Shown piece by piece: positions 39,261 to 48,144 of a stretch of 59,441 nt of DNA. The notes beneath the pieces were generated by a model, which was not told the DNA's origin, made no database searches, and was given only the letters and a program-made list of their open reading frames with translations. Location of the stretch: NCBI GenBank assembly GCA_016873615.1, contig VGWX01000004.1:1-59441 (forward strand). Direction: 5' to 3'. This DNA comes from Nitrospira sp. (GTDB lineage: Bacteria; Nitrospirota; Thermodesulfovibrionia; Thermodesulfovibrionales; SM23-35). Position 1 is the first letter of the stretch, and every line of letters begins with the position of its first letter. Made by a program: the position numbers and the translations under genes.

Positions 39261-39487
39261 AAAAAAGTAGATTTCCAAAAGGGTGGGACGAAAAAAGGGT
39301 AAAGAAAGTTCTTGCCCATTATGAAAAACAAACGGAAGAAGAAGCCTTGGCCGAGGATGAAGCGGCATATGAAGATAAAACTCAGGCCATAATAGAAATC
39401 CCGGTTCAATTAGTCTCTACTGTTAGGGAGCTTATTGCAAAACATCAAGTACGCCATTTGAAGACAACGGCAGGCAACAGAGGTTAG
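39257..39487 (+). CDS. Probable antitoxin of the DUF4258-like pair
   Basis: 76 residues, acidic: RFPKGWDEKRVKKVLAHYEKQTEEEALAEDEAAYEDKTQ then IIEIPVQLVSTVRELIAKH. The opening 'FPxGWDExRVxxVLxHYExQTExEAxAEDE' is a recurrent companion of DUF4258-like proteins. No obvious DNA-binding motif, apart from a possible strand-helix at the C-terminus. Confidence 0.65.
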   Translation: MKKSRFPKGWDEKRVKKVLAHYEKQTEEEALAEDEAAYEDKTQAIIEIPVQLVSTVRELIAKHQVRHLKTTAGNRG

Positions 39488-39634
39488 ACGGTTTCTCTAC
39501 TGAAAATAGCAGAACAAAAAACACACCACTTAATCCCCTCTTGATAGAGGGGACACACAGATTCCATAATCTTCAGTAGTAATAGAGTGAGGAGATATTT
39601 AATAAAAACGATGACATGAACAAAAAGTAGGTTT

Positions 39635-40786
39635 CTATTTTCCGAAAAGATTCTTCGTGATGAGATGGCGGATAAGGTAGGAGATGACGTCTTTGTGCCA
39701 GTCAAAATCTGCTTTCTGAATTAACGGCAATACACCGTCCCTTTTTGCAAGGTCCATAAGGAAATCAATCTGCCTGTCAGACAGTTTAGAATATATCCTT
39801 CTGAGCATGGCGCCTGCCCTTAATTCAGGCTCTAACCTTTTCCTCCATGAGTGTTCATACTCATAAAATGCATTTTCGCTGTAATCTTTATATCTGATTG
39901 CTTTTATAATCGACTGTACTGCGATCTCCGAACACAGCATTCCAAAATAAATCCCGCCTCCTGTTGTAGTTTTAACCTGACCTGCTGCTTCGCCGACTAT
40001 GACAAGCCTTTCAGCATAGCTTTTCTGAATTCTCCTGACCGGGATAGGACTGCATTTGACATCATTGACATCTGATCTCATTCGCTCGGCAATAAAAGGA
40101 TGGCGGATGAACCTTTTTAAGAAGTCTGCCGGATTTTTTTTCACAATAAGCCCTATTTTCGCTGATGCACCATTTGTCGGAACGACCCACGCAAAAGATC
40201 CTGGCGCAATTTTCTCTCCGAAATAGACCTCAACATCCCTGATATCTTCCATCTTTACATCTTTCTGAATACCAAATAAAAAATTAGCAGGCTTTCTGAA
40301 CATCTTATGCAGGGAATGCAGTTCAAAACCAGTTGCAATTACTCCCACCTTTGAACTGAAAACCTGTTCCCCTTCTTCTGTCTTTACTTTTATATTAAAA
40401 GCTCTATCAGTAATATTAATCTCTTCTGCTTTTGCATGGAGATGGGTTATCGCACCTTCTTTAACAGCCATTTTGTTGATCTGCTGGTCAAAGAGACTTC
40501 TGTTGACGATATAAGCTAATGGTTTTGCAGACTGGTATCTAAGGTAGTGACCTGAAGGAGCAATTGCCCTTATTGAATTTACCTGTCTCAGGATAATTTC
40601 ATCCGGCAGTTCAAATTTCTTAAGGCATTCGACGCTTATAATGCCCGTACAATTCACATCCTTGCCGATTACAGGATTTTTTTCAAAAATACCCACATCC
40701 AGACCTTCTTTTGCCAGCAAATACGCTGTATAACTGCCAATCGGTCCGGCTCCAACTACTATAACGTCGTGCATTTTACTGCTCAT
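39635..40786 (-). CDS. Geranylgeranyl-reductase-family FAD-dependent oxidoreductase
   Basis: 383 residues. FAD-binding Rossmann motif VIVVGAGPIGSYTAYLLAKEGLDVGIFEK, the family's VNCTGIIS with a Cys, and the second flavin motif IVGEAAGQVKTTTGGGIYFGM. This family saturates isoprenoid double bonds in lipids, quinones or chlorophyll side chains. In a non-phototrophic bacterium a menaquinone or lipid side-chain substrate is conceivable; unproven. Start at the first ATG (AAGAGG upstream) or the ATG four codons later. Confidence 0.85.
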   Translation of the reverse strand: MSSKMHDVIVVGAGPIGSYTAYLLAKEGLDVGIFEKNPVIGKDVNCTGIISVECLKKFELPDEIILRQVNSIRAIAPSGHYLRYQSAKPLAYIVNRSLFDQQINKMAVKEGAITHLHAKAEEINITDRAFNIKVKTEEGEQVFSSKVGVIATGFELHSLHKMFRKPANFLFGIQKDVKMEDIRDVEVYFGEKIAPGSFAWVVPTNGASAKIGLIVKKNPADFLKRFIRHPFIAERMRSDVNDVKCSPIPVRRIQKSYAERLVIVGEAAGQVKTTTGGGIYFGMLCSEIAVQSIIKAIRYKDYSENAFYEYEHSWRKRLEPELRAGAMLRRIYSKLSDRQIDFLMDLAKRDGVLPLIQKADFDWHKDVISYLIRHLITKNLFGK

Positions 40787-40990
40787 TTATATATCAGCCT
40801 CTTAAAACCATTATTAAATTCGGTTATAATTTTCACAAATCTGCACCTTTTTTTCAACTAAAAACAAACAATCTCAATAACATGTATTAAGCGGATCGTC
40901 TTGATTTAAATATTCATAACCTAAAAGTCTGCAGCTGCAATATAACTATTCCAAAGTTTTATATGATAAAATATAACATAAAAGAAGATC

Positions 40991-41004
40991 GGAGGATATA
41001 AATA
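40991..41004 (+). promoter_or_regulatory. Shine-Dalgarno and apparent AUA start of hflX
   Basis: GGAGG (40991-40995), six bases, then ATA (41002-41004), which opens the frame encoding PALYGNLSGLKSSYI, the expected HflX N-terminus. There is a TAA immediately upstream in frame, and no ATG, GTG or TTG occurs in frame until codon 93. The spacing is ideal for a start at the ATA. Confidence 0.7.
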
Positions 41005-42633
41005 CCAGCACTTTACGGTAATCTCTCAGGGCTCAAGTCCAGTTACATCAGCTCTCTTGAAAGGATATACAGGAGAAAGGTACATCGTGAATTAGCAACC
41101 CATGAGCTTGCACGATTCCTCACAGAAATCTCCTTTGAAATAAACCGGCAGATAGGAATTCTTGTCAACAGAGCAGGTAATATTACCCATGTAATTATCG
41201 GTGATGCAAAGGGACTATTTATACCTGAACTCCAGGATTATCCTTTAGGCAGAAAAGCATTAAGGGGCCTCAGACTTGTGCACACCCACCTGACCGAGGA
41301 ATCCCTTACTCAGGATGACCTGACAGACCTTTCCCTTCTAAGACTTGATCTTATTGCTGCAATAGGTGTAAAAAACGGTCTTCCCGGCAATATCTTTGTT
41401 GCCTATTTGATGCCAACTGGTGAAAAGCCATTTGAGATTTTGCATCATCAGAACTTCTATGCCTTTGAATTAGACTTCCCGCCTTTCATCCGTTCTCTTG
41501 AGGATGAAATGGAACGGCACAGGGTTTTTAGTCCGGACGACAAAAGAGAACGGGCAATACTGGTTAGTGTTTCAAAAAGACCGCGATATGAACAGGAAGA
41601 CTCTGTTGAGGAATTAAAAGAGCTTGCCCGGTCAAGTGATATTCTCGTACTTGATACTGTTATTCAAAGGCCCAAAGAGATAAATCCGAGGTATCTCATG
41701 GGTGAAGGCAAAATGAAAGAACTCGTTATTAATGGACTGAACAAAGGCGCAACGCTTCTTGTATTCGATCAGGAATTAAGCCCATCGCAGGTAAAAGCAA
41801 CAGGAGAACTTACAGAACTTAAGGCAATTGACCGTTCTCAGCTTATCCTTGATATCTTTGCACAGCGTGCCCACAGCAGAGACGGAAAAGTTCAGGTTGA
41901 GCTCGCACAGCTAAAATACAGGCTTCCGAGATTAACAGGCAAAGGCACTGCAATGTCCCGACTTATGGGCGGCATTGGCGGAAGAGGACCTGGTGAAATG
42001 AAGCTTGAGATAGACAGAAGGCGAGTCCGGGACAGGATATCCCTCCTCGAAAAAGAACTCAAATCTCTCAGCGCAGCAAGAATACAAAGAAAACAGAGAA
42101 GGGTTGAAACGGGAATACCTATTGTATCTATAATCGGATATACGAACGCAGGAAAATCAACACTCCTGAATTCACTCACGAAAAGCTATGTTTTTGTTGA
42201 GGACAAATTATTTGCAACGCTGGATACCGCAAGCAGGCGATTGCGTTTCCCGCGTGAGCGGGATGTTATCGTTACAGACACTGTCGGCTTCATAAGAGAC
42301 CTTCCAAAGGATCTCCTGACGGCATTCAAGGCAACGCTCGAAGAACTCGAGGATGCAGATTTATTGCTGCATCTCATTGATGCTTCAAACTCACGCTTTG
42401 AGCAACACATCGGGTCTGTAGAAAACATCCTCCGTGAACTTCACCTCAATGAAAAGCCCCGTATTATTGTCTTTAACAAAATCGATAAAATAAGCGCCGA
42501 AGAGGCAAATAACCTTGCCCTGCGTTATAATGGTGTCACAATCTCTGCACTCGACCCAACGACATTTATTCCTCTTCTCAGATCAATAGAAGAGAATATC
42601 TGGCCCATGAAACTGGCAGAGGCAAAGGTATAA
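41002..42633 (+). CDS. hflX: GTPase HflX, ribosome-associated
   Basis: 543 residues when read from the ATA at 41002. The first 92 residues (PALYGNLSGLK...LERIYRRKVHRELATHELARFL...RQIGILVNRAGNITHVIIGDAK...RGLRLVHTHL) are the N-terminal extension found in many long HflX proteins, so the GTG at 41278 is not the true start. The HflX nucleotide-binding domain follows, then the G domain with GYTNAGKSTLL, DTVGFIRDLP and NKIDK. HflX splits stalled or hibernating ribosomes under stress. Confidence 0.93.
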   Translation: MPALYGNLSGLKSSYISSLERIYRRKVHRELATHELARFLTEISFEINRQIGILVNRAGNITHVIIGDAKGLFIPELQDYPLGRKALRGLRLVHTHLTEESLTQDDLTDLSLLRLDLIAAIGVKNGLPGNIFVAYLMPTGEKPFEILHHQNFYAFELDFPPFIRSLEDEMERHRVFSPDDKRERAILVSVSKRPRYEQEDSVEELKELARSSDILVLDTVIQRPKEINPRYLMGEGKMKELVINGLNKGATLLVFDQELSPSQVKATGELTELKAIDRSQLILDIFAQRAHSRDGKVQVELAQLKYRLPRLTGKGTAMSRLMGGIGGRGPGEMKLEIDRRRVRDRISLLEKELKSLSAARIQRKQRRVETGIPIVSIIGYTNAGKSTLLNSLTKSYVFVEDKLFATLDTASRRLRFPRERDVIVTDTVGFIRDLPKDLLTAFKATLEELEDADLLLHLIDASNSRFEQHIGSVENILRELHLNEKPRIIVFNKIDKISAEEANNLALRYNGVTISALDPTTFIPLLRSIEENIWPMKLAEAKV

Positions 42634-42656
42634 TATATTTATATTTATTATATTGT

Positions 42657-42799
42657 TGTCATTCCAGCTTGTCTGGTCTCCTCGGCGACTCGCCCGAGGC
42701 GAGAATCTTTTCTAAGAAGGATTCTCGCCCCGGCGAGTCGCTCCCGCACTCAGGCGGGTTCGCTGAGGAGAAGAAGTGACTGGACAAGCCAGAATGACA
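42657..42799. repeat. Intergenic palindromic element, 143 bp
   Basis: Outer arms TGTCATTCCAGCTTGTC and GACAAGCCAGAATGACA are imperfect inverted copies; inner arms GGCGAGAATC/GATTCTCGCC around TTTTCTAAGAAG are near-perfect; CCTCGGCGACTCGCC and GGCGAGTCGC also pair. The largest member of the family seen here, with the compound look of a MITE-like or nested REP element. It separates hflX from the AhbD-like gene. Confidence 0.75.
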
Positions 42800-42861
42800 G
42801 AATATAATTGTTTTAGATTACAGTAAATTTATATCAAATAACATAAGGAGCATGACACTAA

Positions 42862-43938
42862 ATGGAATTCACTCCGAAATGGATAGCATGGGAGATAACA
42901 AGGAGATGCAATCTGCGGTGCGTTCACTGCCGTTCTTCCTCTGAGCTTGAAGCAAAGGCTCACCCTGATTTTCCTGCTGAAGAAGCTTTCAGAATATTAG
43001 ATGACATCAGCGGTTACGCAAAACCTGTTATCGTCCTCTCAGGAGGCGAACCTCTGCTGAGAAAAGATGTTTTTGAAATTGCTCAATACGGCACAGACAA
43101 AGGCTTAAGGATGTGTCTTGCAACAAACGGAACTCTCGTAACTGAAGAAATATGCGAAAAGATCAAGGATTCCGGAATCAGGATTGTCTCTCTCAGCCTC
43201 GATGGTTCTGAAGAAGCCGTACACGATAACTTCAGGAGTCAGAAAGGCGCATTTGCCGGAACGATTCATGCTGCAAATCTTTTTAAGCAATACGGCATCG
43301 AGTTTATCATCAATTCATCCTTTACAAAAAGGAACCAGGAAGAAATTCCAGGGGTATATAACCTTGCCAGAGAACTCGGAGCGACCGCCTGGTATTTGTT
43401 CATGATAGTTCCTACAGGCAGGGGTGAAGAGATCATGAATGAACTTATTTCAAAAGAGGATTATGAAAAAATCCTTGAGTGGCATTATCAGATGGAAAAA
43501 GATGAAAAAGATCTGCTTGTGAGACCGACCTGTGCGCCGCATTACTACAGGATTGTACTGCAAAAATCAAAAGAGGAAGGTTCAGGGTTTGAGAGAAGGA
43601 CGCTTAAGTTTTCCACAGGCGGTTCAAAAGGATGTATTGCAGGTCAACTTATAGCGCTGATTGACGTCGACGGAAATGTGTTGCCCTGCAGTTACTTTCC
43701 AAAGCCTGCCGGCAATATCAGGAAACAATCATTTCAGGATATATGGGAAAAATCAGAACTTTTCAGGGAACTCCGCGATTTCAGAAAATATAAGGGGAAA
43801 TGCGGTTCGTGCGAATACATACATGTCTGTGGAGGATGCCGCGCAAGGGCATATGCCATCCATGGCGATTATCTCGCTGAAGAGCCGTTTTGCGGATATA
43901 AACCACACAGATTATCACTGAAAGAAAAACACAGATAA
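42862..43938 (+). CDS. AhbD/NirJ-like radical SAM protein with SPASM domain
   Basis: 358 residues. Radical SAM cluster C-x3-C-x2-C in [14 protein letters not shown], then [11 protein letters not shown]. The C-terminal SPASM region has [24 protein letters not shown] and [17 protein letters not shown] for auxiliary clusters. The [15 protein letters not shown] opening and position before hemE-hemH fit the AhbD/NirJ group, which decarboxylates or modifies tetrapyrroles (AhbD makes haem from Fe-coproporphyrin in the siroheme route). Close relatives also mature peptides, so the tetrapyrrole role is inferred from context. Confidence 0.75.
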   Translation: MEFTPKWIAWEITRRCNLRCVHCRSSSELEAKAHPDFPAEEAFRILDDISGYAKPVIVLSGGEPLLRKDVFEIAQYGTDKGLRMCLATNGTLVTEEICEKIKDSGIRIVSLSLDGSEEAVHDNFRSQKGAFAGTIHAANLFKQYGIEFIINSSFTKRNQEEIPGVYNLARELGATAWYLFMIVPTGRGEEIMNELISKEDYEKILEWHYQMEKDEKDLLVRPTCAPHYYRIVLQKSKEEGSGFERRTLKFSTGGSKGCIAGQLIALIDVDGNVLPCSYFPKPAGNIRKQSFQDIWEKSELFRELRDFRKYKGKCGSCEYIHVCGGCRARAYAIHGDYLAEEPFCGYKPHRLSLKEKHR

Positions 43939-43955
43939 TCACTGATAAAAACAAG

Positions 43956-44363
43956 ATGACCAAAGAAAAAGATATAGATTATATTTATAAAGATCTTACT
44001 TACAAAATCATAGGAGCTATTTATGATGTCCATAAAGAATTAGGGAGTGTGCATAAAGAGATTATTTATCATAAAGCTATTTCTATAGAATTATCTAATA
44101 GAGGAATACCATTTATGGAAGAAAAACCTATTGATGTTAAATATAAAGGGAAGAAGATAGGGACATATAAGCCGGATTTTATTATTGATGATAAAGTTAT
44201 TTTAGAAGTTAAAGTAGCACCTGTTATTACTAAAGCTATGACTGATCAGGTTTTCTATTATGTTAAAGGCACGAAATATAAACTTGTATTACTGGCTAAC
44301 TTTGGAACAAGTAAGGTTGGGATAAAAAGACTTATATACACAGATACCGCGGATGAACACTGA
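43956..44363 (+). CDS. GxxExxY-family protein (PD-(D/E)xK-like)
   Basis: 135 residues. The family motif region is GAIYDVHKELGSVHKEIIYHKAI, and PDFIIDDKVILEVK gives the PD...ExK pattern of the nuclease fold. These small proteins are widespread, often repeated in Nitrospirota and other metagenomic genomes, and have no proven function. It is visibly more AT-rich than its neighbours and splits a haem gene run, so it looks inserted. Flanks carry copies of CACAGATAATCACTGA and 'ATCTGTGATC' words, typical surroundings of this family. Confidence 0.85.
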   Translation: MTKEKDIDYIYKDLTYKIIGAIYDVHKELGSVHKEIIYHKAISIELSNRGIPFMEEKPIDVKYKGKKIGTYKPDFIIDDKVILEVKVAPVITKAMTDQVFYYVKGTKYKLVLLANFGTSKVGIKRLIYTDTADEH

Positions 44364-44439
44364 TTAGACATGGATCTCTACAGATATCTGTGATCATCTG
44401 AATATACATCTGTGATCTTCTGCGGTAAAGGAGGGGTTT

Positions 44440-45471
44440 ATGAATGATACTTTTTTGAGAGCATGCCGTGGTGAAGAAGTGGAATATACTCCAGTATGGC
44501 TTATGCGACAGGCAGGGAGATACCTACCTGAATATCAGGCTGTGCGGTCTAATGTTGATTTCCTGACTCTTTGTAAAAACCCGAAGCTTGCTGCAGACGT
44601 TACGCTTCAGCCTGTTGATATTCTCGGGGTTGATGCTGCCATCCTCTTTTCAGATATCCTCATCCCTGTTGAAGCAATGGGCATGCGCCTTGAATTTTCC
44701 GAGAAAGAGGGGCCGGTCCTCAGTGAGCCGGTAAGAAGCAAATCCGCTGTTGAAAAGTTGACCATTCCGGATGTTGAAGAAGATATGCCTTTTGTCTTTG
44801 ATACGATAAGAATCTTGATAAAAGAGCTCGAAAATAAAGTGCCTTTAATAGGGTTTGCCGGAGCTCCTTTTACATTAGCTACGTATATGATCGAGGGAGG
44901 AACATCAAAGAATTTTTTACATACAAAAAAGTTGATGTTCCAGTATAACCAGGTATTCCATTATCTTATGGAAAAGCTGACTGACTCTGTAATTTCATAT
45001 CTTTCCGCCCAGATAAAGGCAGGCGCCCAGGCAATACAGATATTTGATACCTGGGCCGGCATCCTTGCTCCTTTAGACTATAAGAAGTTTGCATTCCCTT
45101 ATGTCAGGAAGGCAATTTCCGAGCTGAAAAAAGAAGGCGTGCCGATAATCTATTTTGCAAATAATTGTGCGGGGATTCTCGGTGAACTAAAAAAAGTAGG
45201 GGATGATGTTTTGGGGATCGACTGGAGGATCGACATTTCTGATGCAATCAAAAAACTCGGCAAAAAAATTGTTGTACAGGGCAATCTGGATCCCTGTGCG
45301 CTCTTCCTTCCAAAGGAAAAACTTGAAGAAAGGGTAAAAGAGATACTATGGAAAGGAGAGGCTGCAAAGGGGCATATCTTTAATTTGGGCCACGGCATCC
45401 TGCCCCAGACGCCTCCGGAAAATGTTGCAGCTATGGTCGAAGCTGTCCACACCTATGGAAGAAAAAAGTAA
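44440..45471 (+). CDS. hemE: Uroporphyrinogen decarboxylase
   Basis: 343 residues, full length. N-terminal signature PVWLMRQAGRYLPEYQAVR with the conserved Arg residues and the second signature GFAGAPFTLATYMIEGG; ILFSDILIPVEAMG carries the catalytic Asp. Converts uroporphyrinogen III to coproporphyrinogen III. Preceded by AAAGGAGGGG. Together with hemH it shows part of the classical haem route beside an AhbD-like gene. Confidence 0.96.
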   Translation: MNDTFLRACRGEEVEYTPVWLMRQAGRYLPEYQAVRSNVDFLTLCKNPKLAADVTLQPVDILGVDAAILFSDILIPVEAMGMRLEFSEKEGPVLSEPVRSKSAVEKLTIPDVEEDMPFVFDTIRILIKELENKVPLIGFAGAPFTLATYMIEGGTSKNFLHTKKLMFQYNQVFHYLMEKLTDSVISYLSAQIKAGAQAIQIFDTWAGILAPLDYKKFAFPYVRKAISELKKEGVPIIYFANNCAGILGELKKVGDDVLGIDWRIDISDAIKKLGKKIVVQGNLDPCALFLPKEKLEERVKEILWKGEAAKGHIFNLGHGILPQTPPENVAAMVEAVHTYGRKK

Positions 45472-45482
45472 GATTTCCTGAT

Positions 45483-46526
45483 ATGACATTAGGCATTATA
45501 CTTCTCAATCTCGGCGGCCCGGATTCGCTGCAGGCAGTGAGACCATTCCTGTATAACCTTTTCTCGGACAGACAGATTATCCGTCTTGGCCCTTCGTTTA
45601 TGCAGAAACCGCTGGCATGGCTCATTTCAACAATACGTTCAAAAAAGACAGAACAATACTATAAACTCATCGGCGGGAAATCACCGATCCTCGATATAAC
45701 AAAAACTCAGGCAAAAGCGCTCGAAGAAGCGCTAAATGAGAATTTCCCCCCACCCTCCCCTCCCCCTCAAGGGGGGAGGGTTAGGGAGGGGGTGGCAGAA
45801 ATCAATTTTAAGGTCTTTATAGGCATGCGTTACTGGAGTCCCTTCATAGAGGATATTATTCCTGAGATATACGGCAAGGGGATAAGGAAAGTTATAGCCC
45901 TGAGTCTTTATCCGCAATACTCTGTTGCAACATCAGGCTCATCAATCTCAAAACTGAAAGAAGTTCTATCCGATTATCAAATGGAAACTGTTTATATATC
46001 ATCATGGCATGCTCATCCATTGTATATAGAAGCGCTTGTGGATGTGATCAAAAAAGGGATTGAATCCTTTGCTGTAAACGCAGAACGCAGAACAGAGAAC
46101 GCAGAACCTGAAGTTCATGTCCTCTTCAGCGCCCATAGTCTGCCGCAGAAAATAATAGATGAAGGTGATCCATACGCAGACCAGACCATAGAAACGATTG
46201 AAGAGATCACGAAAAGAATTCCCCTGAAATGGCATTTAAGTTATCAGTCCAAAAGTGGTCCGGTTCAATGGCTTGAACCATCTACAGAAGATAAAATTAA
46301 AGAACTCGCAGGTGAAGGCGTTAAAAATCTTCTCGTTGTCCCGATAAGCTTTATCTCAGACCATATCGAAACCCTGTACGAAATAGATATTCTCTATAAG
46401 AAGTTGGCTGAAAGCCTTGGTATAAATCTTAAAAGGGCAGATTCTTTGAATACTCACCCCACATTTATAAAAGCATTAAAAGAGATCGTGATAAGTGAAT
46501 TAAAAAAAACGGGCAGCAAATCTTGA
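45483..46526 (+). CDS. hemH: Ferrochelatase, with two in-frame low-complexity inserts
   Basis: 347 residues. N-terminal LLNLGGPDSLQAVRPFLYNLFSD, the metal-site His in FSAHSLPQKIIDEGDPY, and PVQWLEPSTEDKIKEL are all typical; inserts iron (or another metal) in the porphyrin or coproporphyrin ring. Two stretches do not belong to the fold: NFPPPSPPPQGGRVREGV, encoded by a near-perfect GC palindrome at 45745-45796, and NAERRTENAE, encoded by direct repeats near 46075-46110. Both keep the frame and fall in positions before a strand and between helices. The enzyme may be active if they form surface loops. Confidence 0.93.
   Translation: MTLGIILLNLGGPDSLQAVRPFLYNLFSDRQIIRLGPSFMQKPLAWLISTIRSKKTEQYYKLIGGKSPILDITKTQAKALEEALNENFPPPSPPPQGGRVREGVAEINFKVFIGMRYWSPFIEDIIPEIYGKGIRKVIALSLYPQYSVATSGSSISKLKEVLSDYQMETVYISSWHAHPLYIEALVDVIKKGIESFAVNAERRTENAEPEVHVLFSAHSLPQKIIDEGDPYADQTIETIEEITKRIPLKWHLSYQSKSGPVQWLEPSTEDKIKELAGEGVKNLLVVPISFISDHIETLYEIDILYKKLAESLGINLKRADSLNTHPTFIKALKEIVISELKKTGSKS
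45745..45796. repeat. GC-rich palindrome inside hemH coding sequence
   Basis: Arms CCCCCACCCTCCCC and GGGAGGGGGTGG around CCCCCTCAAGGGGG. The same CCCTCC...GGAGGG style of element occurs in intergenic DNA at 47975-48080 and 51118-51195. In hemH it is read through as about 18 codons. Confidence 0.85.
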
Positions 46527-46609
46527 TTTTGACAAATACCTTGTGTTAAATATTAGGACTTTTCTTAAAATCTTCATCTGCTTCAGATAGTTGACGGGAG
46601 AAATACTGA

Positions 46610-47917
46610 ATGGCTGTCTCGACATTCAAAGGCGGGGTACATCCCGCTGACAAAAAGGAATTATCGGCAGATAGTCCGATAGTAGAATCAAAACCGCCTC
46701 AAAGGGTCGTTATCCCATTAAGCCAGCATTTAGGCGCACCCTGCAAACCAATAGTAACCATCAATCAGGAAGTAAAAAAAGGTGAGATGATAGGCGAACC
46801 AACAGGATTTGTATCAGCTCCCGTACACTCCTCTGTCTCCGGCAGGATAATTGCGATTGGAGAATTTGCGAATGCAATGGGAAGATTGGTTACATCAGTT
46901 GTCATAGAAAATGACTGCAGGGAAGAATGGACTATCCTCAAAGACAATCCTGACTATATGCAGCTTTCATCAGATGAGATCAAGGAGAAGATAAAGAATG
47001 CCGGCATCGTCGGAATGGGTGGCGCTGCATTCCCAACCATTGTAAAACTCTCTCCCCCTAAAGAAAAAACGGTTGATACGGTAATCCTGAACGGTTGTGA
47101 ATGCGAACCATATCTGACCGGAGATTACCGGCTCATGATTGAAAAACCGAAAGAGATTATTGAAGGGTTGAAAATTCTCATGAAGGTACTGGGAGTAAAC
47201 AGGGGCTTTGTAGGGCTTGAAGACAACAAGCCACTTGCCATAAAAGCCTTGAAAGAAGCTGCTGAAGGACAAGGGAATATTGATGTATGTGCACTTCATA
47301 CGAAGTATCCTCAGGGCGCAGAAAAGATGCTTATTAAATCATTGACCAACAGAGAAGTCCCACCAAGAGCGCTTCCCATGGATGTAAAGGTTGTTGTCCA
47401 GAATGTCGGCACCTCTTTTGCAATCTTTGAGGCTGTAAGATATGGCAAACCTTTAGTTGACAGGGTTGTGGCAGTAACCGGTGAAGGCGTCAACAAACCC
47501 GGGAATATACTGGCAAGAATCGGGACAATGATATCTAATCTTATTGAGGAATGCGGAGAGATTAAGGAAGAAAGCGCAAAGGTTATTTCAGGCGGACCCA
47601 TGATGGGTTTTGCCGTTTCTTCACTGGACATACCTGTAACCAAAGGCACATCAGGCATAGTTGTATTAAGAGAAGGAGACTTTTTTCATGCTTTTGATTT
47701 CGGGCCGTGCATACGCTGCGGCAGATGTATCGATGCATGTCCGATGGGACTTATGCCCTCAATGCTCAGCATCTATGCTGAAAAGGGATTCTATGAAGGC
47801 GCAAAGGAATACAATCTCTTCGACTGTTTTGAATGTGGCTCCTGTGCATTCGTATGTCCTTCCAAAAGACCGATAGTCCAGCTTGTACGTCTCGCAAAAT
47901 CACAGGTAAAACCATAA
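46610..47917 (+). CDS. rnfC: Rnf complex subunit RnfC
   Basis: 435 residues. N-terminal barrel-sandwich part (FKGGVHPADKKEL), then the NADH/FMN-binding fold with GIVGMGGAAFPTIVKL and NGCECEPYLTGDYRLM, and two [4Fe-4S] motifs CIRCGRCIDACPMGLMPS and CFECGSCAFVCPSKRPIV. The soluble subunit that exchanges electrons with NAD. First gene of the rnfCDGEAB series, which couples ferredoxin:NAD electron transfer to ion movement across the membrane. Confidence 0.95.
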   Translation: MAVSTFKGGVHPADKKELSADSPIVESKPPQRVVIPLSQHLGAPCKPIVTINQEVKKGEMIGEPTGFVSAPVHSSVSGRIIAIGEFANAMGRLVTSVVIENDCREEWTILKDNPDYMQLSSDEIKEKIKNAGIVGMGGAAFPTIVKLSPPKEKTVDTVILNGCECEPYLTGDYRLMIEKPKEIIEGLKILMKVLGVNRGFVGLEDNKPLAIKALKEAAEGQGNIDVCALHTKYPQGAEKMLIKSLTNREVPPRALPMDVKVVVQNVGTSFAIFEAVRYGKPLVDRVVAVTGEGVNKPGNILARIGTMISNLIEECGEIKEESAKVISGGPMMGFAVSSLDIPVTKGTSGIVVLREGDFFHAFDFGPCIRCGRCIDACPMGLMPSMLSIYAEKGFYEGAKEYNLFDCFECGSCAFVCPSKRPIVQLVRLAKSQVKP

Positions 47918-47974
47918 GGACAGTCAAACGTGAACAGTGAACAGTTTATTAAGGTTCTCAGAATTTTAATAAGA

Positions 47975-48080
47975 AAATCCCTCCTGACCTCCCTTTACCA
48001 AAGGGAGGGAATGTCCCCTCTTGAGAGGGATGCAGGGGTGTGTATCCCCTCTTTAGCAAAGAGGGGTAAGGGGAGATTTT
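47975..48080. repeat. Intergenic double-hairpin repeat between rnfC and rnfD
   Basis: Ends AAAATCCCTCC and GGGGAGATTTT pair with each other; inside are hairpins CCTCCCTTTACCAAAGGGAGG and CCCCTCTTTAGCAAAGAGGGG, with a CCCCTCTTGAGAGGG piece between. A shorter sister copy lies at 51118-51195 between rnfA and rnfB. Confidence 0.8.
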
Positions 48081-48144
48081 CTGATAAATATCTATTCTAT
48101 TTTGAGAATAATAATAACTTTTCACTTTTAACTTTTCACTTGGA

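Noticed and set aside
41278..42633. hflX starting at the GTG at 41278
   Set aside because: The conserved HTHL motif begins right there and 92 in-frame upstream codons match the HflX N-terminus.
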